From: Chitinophaga pinensis
Lineage (GTDB): Bacteria > Bacteroidota > Bacteroidia > Chitinophagales > Chitinophagaceae
Assembly: GCA_943331145.2 (NCBI GenBank)
Contig: CALQKL020000089.1
Location: 1-8,105 of the forward strand
Length of the DNA stretch: 8,105 nt
Direction: 5' to 3'
Made by a program: the position numbers and the translations under genes
Notes under the pieces: generated by a model
Database searches by the model: none
Told to the model about the DNA's origin: nothing
Seen by the model: only the letters and a program-made list of their open reading frames with translations
Shown: positions 6,925-8,105 of the stretch, piece by piece
How the letters are laid out: each line of letters starts with the position of its first letter
Numbering within the stretch: the stretch's first letter is position 1

Positions 6925-7539
6925 ATGCACATAAAGCTCAACAATACCGGCAAACGCTTCAACCTTGAATGGATTTTTCGGCATGTTGATTTTGAATTTT
7001 CTTCTGGTAAATCTTATGCCATTGTTGGTGCAAATGGTTCAGGTAAATCTACATTACTACAAGTTATAGCCGGTGCGCTCATGCATAGCGAGGGGAATAT
7101 TATTTACACAGATGACAATCAGAGACCTATCGCCAATGATTTGATATTTGAGCAAATCTCCATTGCTGCGCCATATTTGGAGTTGATAGAAGAAATGACT
7201 GCAACTGAATTTTTATCCTTTCATCAAACGTTTAAAACTTTTATAAAACCGATTCCTGAGATTTTGAAGGAAATAGGTTTAGCAGAAGCAGCCAATAAAC
7301 AAATTCGTTATTTCAGCAGTGGAATGAAACAGCGGTTAAAACTTGGGCAGGCATTTTTCAGCAACACTTCTATCTTATTATTAGATGAGCCAACCACAAA
7401 TTTGGATGAGGTAGGCATACAATTATATCTTCGATTGATTAAAGATTATGCGGAAAAAAGATTGCTGATTATTTGCAGCAATGATGAGGCGGAGTATGGT
7501 TTTTGCGATGAAAAAATTATTGTGGAGAAATACAAATGA
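6925..7539 (+). CDS. ABC-type ATP-binding protein, short single-domain ATPase
   Basis: The 204-residue protein is a lone nucleotide-binding domain. It has Walker A GANGSGKST (35-43), a signature region YFSSGMKQRLKLG (129-141, FSSGM in place of LSGGQ) and Walker B ILLLDEPTTNLD (150-161, catalytic E155). Two usual elements differ: where the Q-loop glutamine should be the protein reads ISIAAPYLELIEE, and the H-loop histidine appears replaced in IICSNDEAE (about N186). I have the impression that relatives next to lpxA in Bacteroidota share both changes, so this may be a family trait rather than decay. There are no membrane segments and no permease gene in the window, so the transported substrate, if any, is unknown. 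Position after lpxA suggests an envelope role by inference only. The last 12 codons lie within a tandem repeat that continues downstream, so the C-terminus may have been reshaped. Confidence 0.88.
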   Translation: MHIKLNNTGKRFNLEWIFRHVDFEFSSGKSYAIVGANGSGKSTLLQVIAGALMHSEGNIIYTDDNQRPIANDLIFEQISIAAPYLELIEEMTATEFLSFHQTFKTFIKPIPEILKEIGLAEAANKQIRYFSSGMKQRLKLGQAFFSNTSILLLDEPTTNLDEVGIQLYLRLIKDYAEKRLLIICSNDEAEYGFCDEKIIVEKYK

Positions 7540-7706
7540 AATCAAATTTCATATCCCACGGTTGAAACCGTGGGCTAATATTGAAACCGCAGGAAACTCA
7601 ATAGCATTTTTATAATGGTGAAATTAGTCCACATTTTTTAAAGCTGTTATTTTAGAAATTTTTCATAGCCCACCGTTTCAACGGTGGGTTGTAGAAAAAG
7701 CTTGTC
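7503..7706. repeat. Array unit 1 (overlaps the end of the ATPase gene)
   Basis: This copy shares 7503-7539 with the coding sequence (…CDEKIIVEKYK then TGA). It differs from unit 2 at about eight positions over 204 bp with no gaps, by hand alignment. Both hairpins are perfect here. Confidence 0.9.
7555..7688. repeat. REP-like hairpin doublet in unit 1
   Basis: The left hairpin pairs cccacggtt (7555-7563) with aaccgtggg (7566-7574). The right one pairs cccaccgtt (7669-7677) with aacggtggg (7680-7688). The two are in inverted orientation, each with agccc at its inner side, so the doublet resembles a BIME or a small non-autonomous element with hairpin ends. The left hairpin begins 15 bp after the ATPase stop codon and may stabilise or end the message, although no T-run follows. 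The link to RAYT transposases is by resemblance only. Confidence 0.8.
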
Positions 7707-7910
7707 TTGCGATGAAAAAATTATTGTGGAGAAATACAAATGAAATCAAATTTCACAACCCACGGTTGAAACCGTGAGCTAATATTGAAACCGCAGGAAA
7801 ATCAATAGCATTTTTATAATGGTGAAATTAGTCCCCATTTTTTTAAGCCGTTATTTTAGAAATTTTTCATAGCCCACGGTTTCAACGGTGGGTTGTAGAA
7901 AAAGCTTGTC
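7707..7910. repeat. Array unit 2
   Basis: This is a full 204-bp copy. It carries the gene tail CDEKIIVEKYK and TGA intact at 7708-7743 but has no ATPase sequence upstream; the preceding bases are the unit end gcttgtct. The copied tail is therefore not translated as part of a gene. Confidence 0.9.
7759..7892. repeat. REP-like hairpin doublet in unit 2, each arm with one mismatch
   Basis: The left arms are 7759-7767 and 7770-7778 (cccacggtt / aaccgtgag, one C-A mismatch). The right arms are 7873-7881 and 7884-7892 (cccacggtt / aacggtggg, one G-G mismatch). Spacing and orientation equal those in unit 1. Confidence 0.78.
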
Positions 7911-8046
7911 TTGTGATGAAAAAATCAATGTGGAGCGGTCTAAATAAAATCCCATTTTTTAAATGAAGTAAACCATTGAAACGGTTATTTGCATGATTAT
8001 TTTCATAGCCCACGGTTTCAACGGTGGGTTGTAGAAAAAGCTTGTC
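7911..8046. repeat. Array unit 3, short and diverged
   Basis: This copy lacks the left hairpin and differs through its first 90 bp, but its last 45 bp match unit 2. Its gene-tail region (7912-7947) reads CDEKINVERSK followed by TAA, the same length as the CDEKIIVEKYK/TGA tail of units 1 and 2, with the stop codon in the same position. Confidence 0.8.
8009..8028. repeat. REP-like hairpin, right type, in unit 3
   Basis: Arms cccacggtt (8009-8017) and aacggtggg (8020-8028) carry the same single G-G mismatch as the right hairpin of unit 2. No left partner exists in this unit; a decayed inverted pair aacc/ggtt at 7971-7986 may or may not be its remnant. Confidence 0.75.
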
Positions 8047-8105
8047 TTTCGATGAAAAAATTATTGTGGAGAAATACAAATGAAATCAAATTTCATATCC
8101 CACGG
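8047..8105. repeat. Array unit 4, cut by the window edge
   Basis: The 59 visible bases match unit 1 except for one base near the start, and share unit 1's catatcc where unit 2 has cacaacc. The first arm of a left hairpin begins at 8099, so a further doublet probably follows outside the window. Confidence 0.85.

Larger units (their letters stand above)
7503..8105. repeat. Tandem array of a ~204-bp unit carrying the ATPase gene's 3' end and REP-like hairpins
   Basis: Four head-to-tail copies begin at 7503, 7707, 7911 and 8047. The first two are exactly 204 bp, the third is 136 bp and diverged, and the fourth runs off the window. Each unit starts with a version of the last 12 codons and stop of the ABC ATPase gene and, where complete, contains a left hairpin, about 90 bp of AT-rich spacer and a right hairpin, then gtagaaaaagcttgtct before the next copy. 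The stretch 7540-8105 contains no credible complete gene; its short open frames are explained by the repeats. The total copy number is unknown because the array continues past the edge. Confidence 0.92.

Noticed and set aside
7508..7615. 35-codon open frame (MKKLLWRNTNEIKF…) overlapping the end of the ATPase gene, possibly a disrupted partner gene
   Set aside because: The same frame is stopped after 21 codons in unit 2 and after 16 in unit 3, it runs through the hairpin, and it shows no domain. The overlap with the gene's end explains its conserved first part.
7882..8079. 65-codon minus-strand open frame in the array
   Set aside because: It spans unit 3 and both flanking unit junctions and is made of hairpin and repeated gene-tail sequence. 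It has no recognisable protein features.
7503..8105. CRISPR array
   Set aside because: The repeats are about 204 bp and contiguous, with no unique spacers of uniform length. No cas gene is present.

Overview
The window looks like a chromosomal segment of a low-GC member of the Bacteroidota, probably near Chitinophagales/Sphingobacteriales. Four things point there: a PorX-type response regulator with a PglZ domain, the LpxC-FabZ fusion typical of the phylum, A-rich leaders without Shine-Dalgarno motifs, and promoter boxes of the Bacteroidota TAnnTTTG type. Genus and species cannot be told from the sequence alone.

Left part (1-2197) reads on the minus strand. It runs from porX (632-2197), to a 92-residue conserved-looking protein of unknown function (275-553), to the first 18 codons of an MBL-fold metallo-hydrolase that leaves the window at base 1. 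The 218 bp between the last two hold a 9-bp degenerate tandem repeat and a 14-bp tandem repeat, but no convincing gene.

Middle part (2357-7539) reads on the plus strand: an HD-domain phosphohydrolase, lpxD, lpxC-fabZ, lpxA and an ABC-type ATPase, with gaps of 18-70 bp. The three lpx genes supply the first three steps of lipid A synthesis (LpxA, LpxC, LpxD) plus the FabZ dehydratase that competes for the same 3-hydroxyacyl-ACP pool. A good Bacteroidota promoter lies in the lpxD/lpxC gap, so lpxC-fabZ, lpxA and the ATPase can be transcribed apart from HD-lpxD. The 159-bp divergent region between porX and the HD gene holds a small inverted repeat that puts promoter-like boxes facing both ways.

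Right part (7503-8105) is the most unusual stretch. A 204-bp unit that begins inside the last 12 codons of the ATPase gene and carries two REP-like hairpins is tandemly repeated: two full copies, one shortened and diverged copy, and a fourth cut by the window edge. Each copy carries another version of the gene's last codons and stop. The hairpins resemble the REP palindromes linked to RAYT (Y1 transposase) families, but no transposase is visible here. Apart from this array the gene content is ordinary core-genome material, and I found no clear new multi-gene system.
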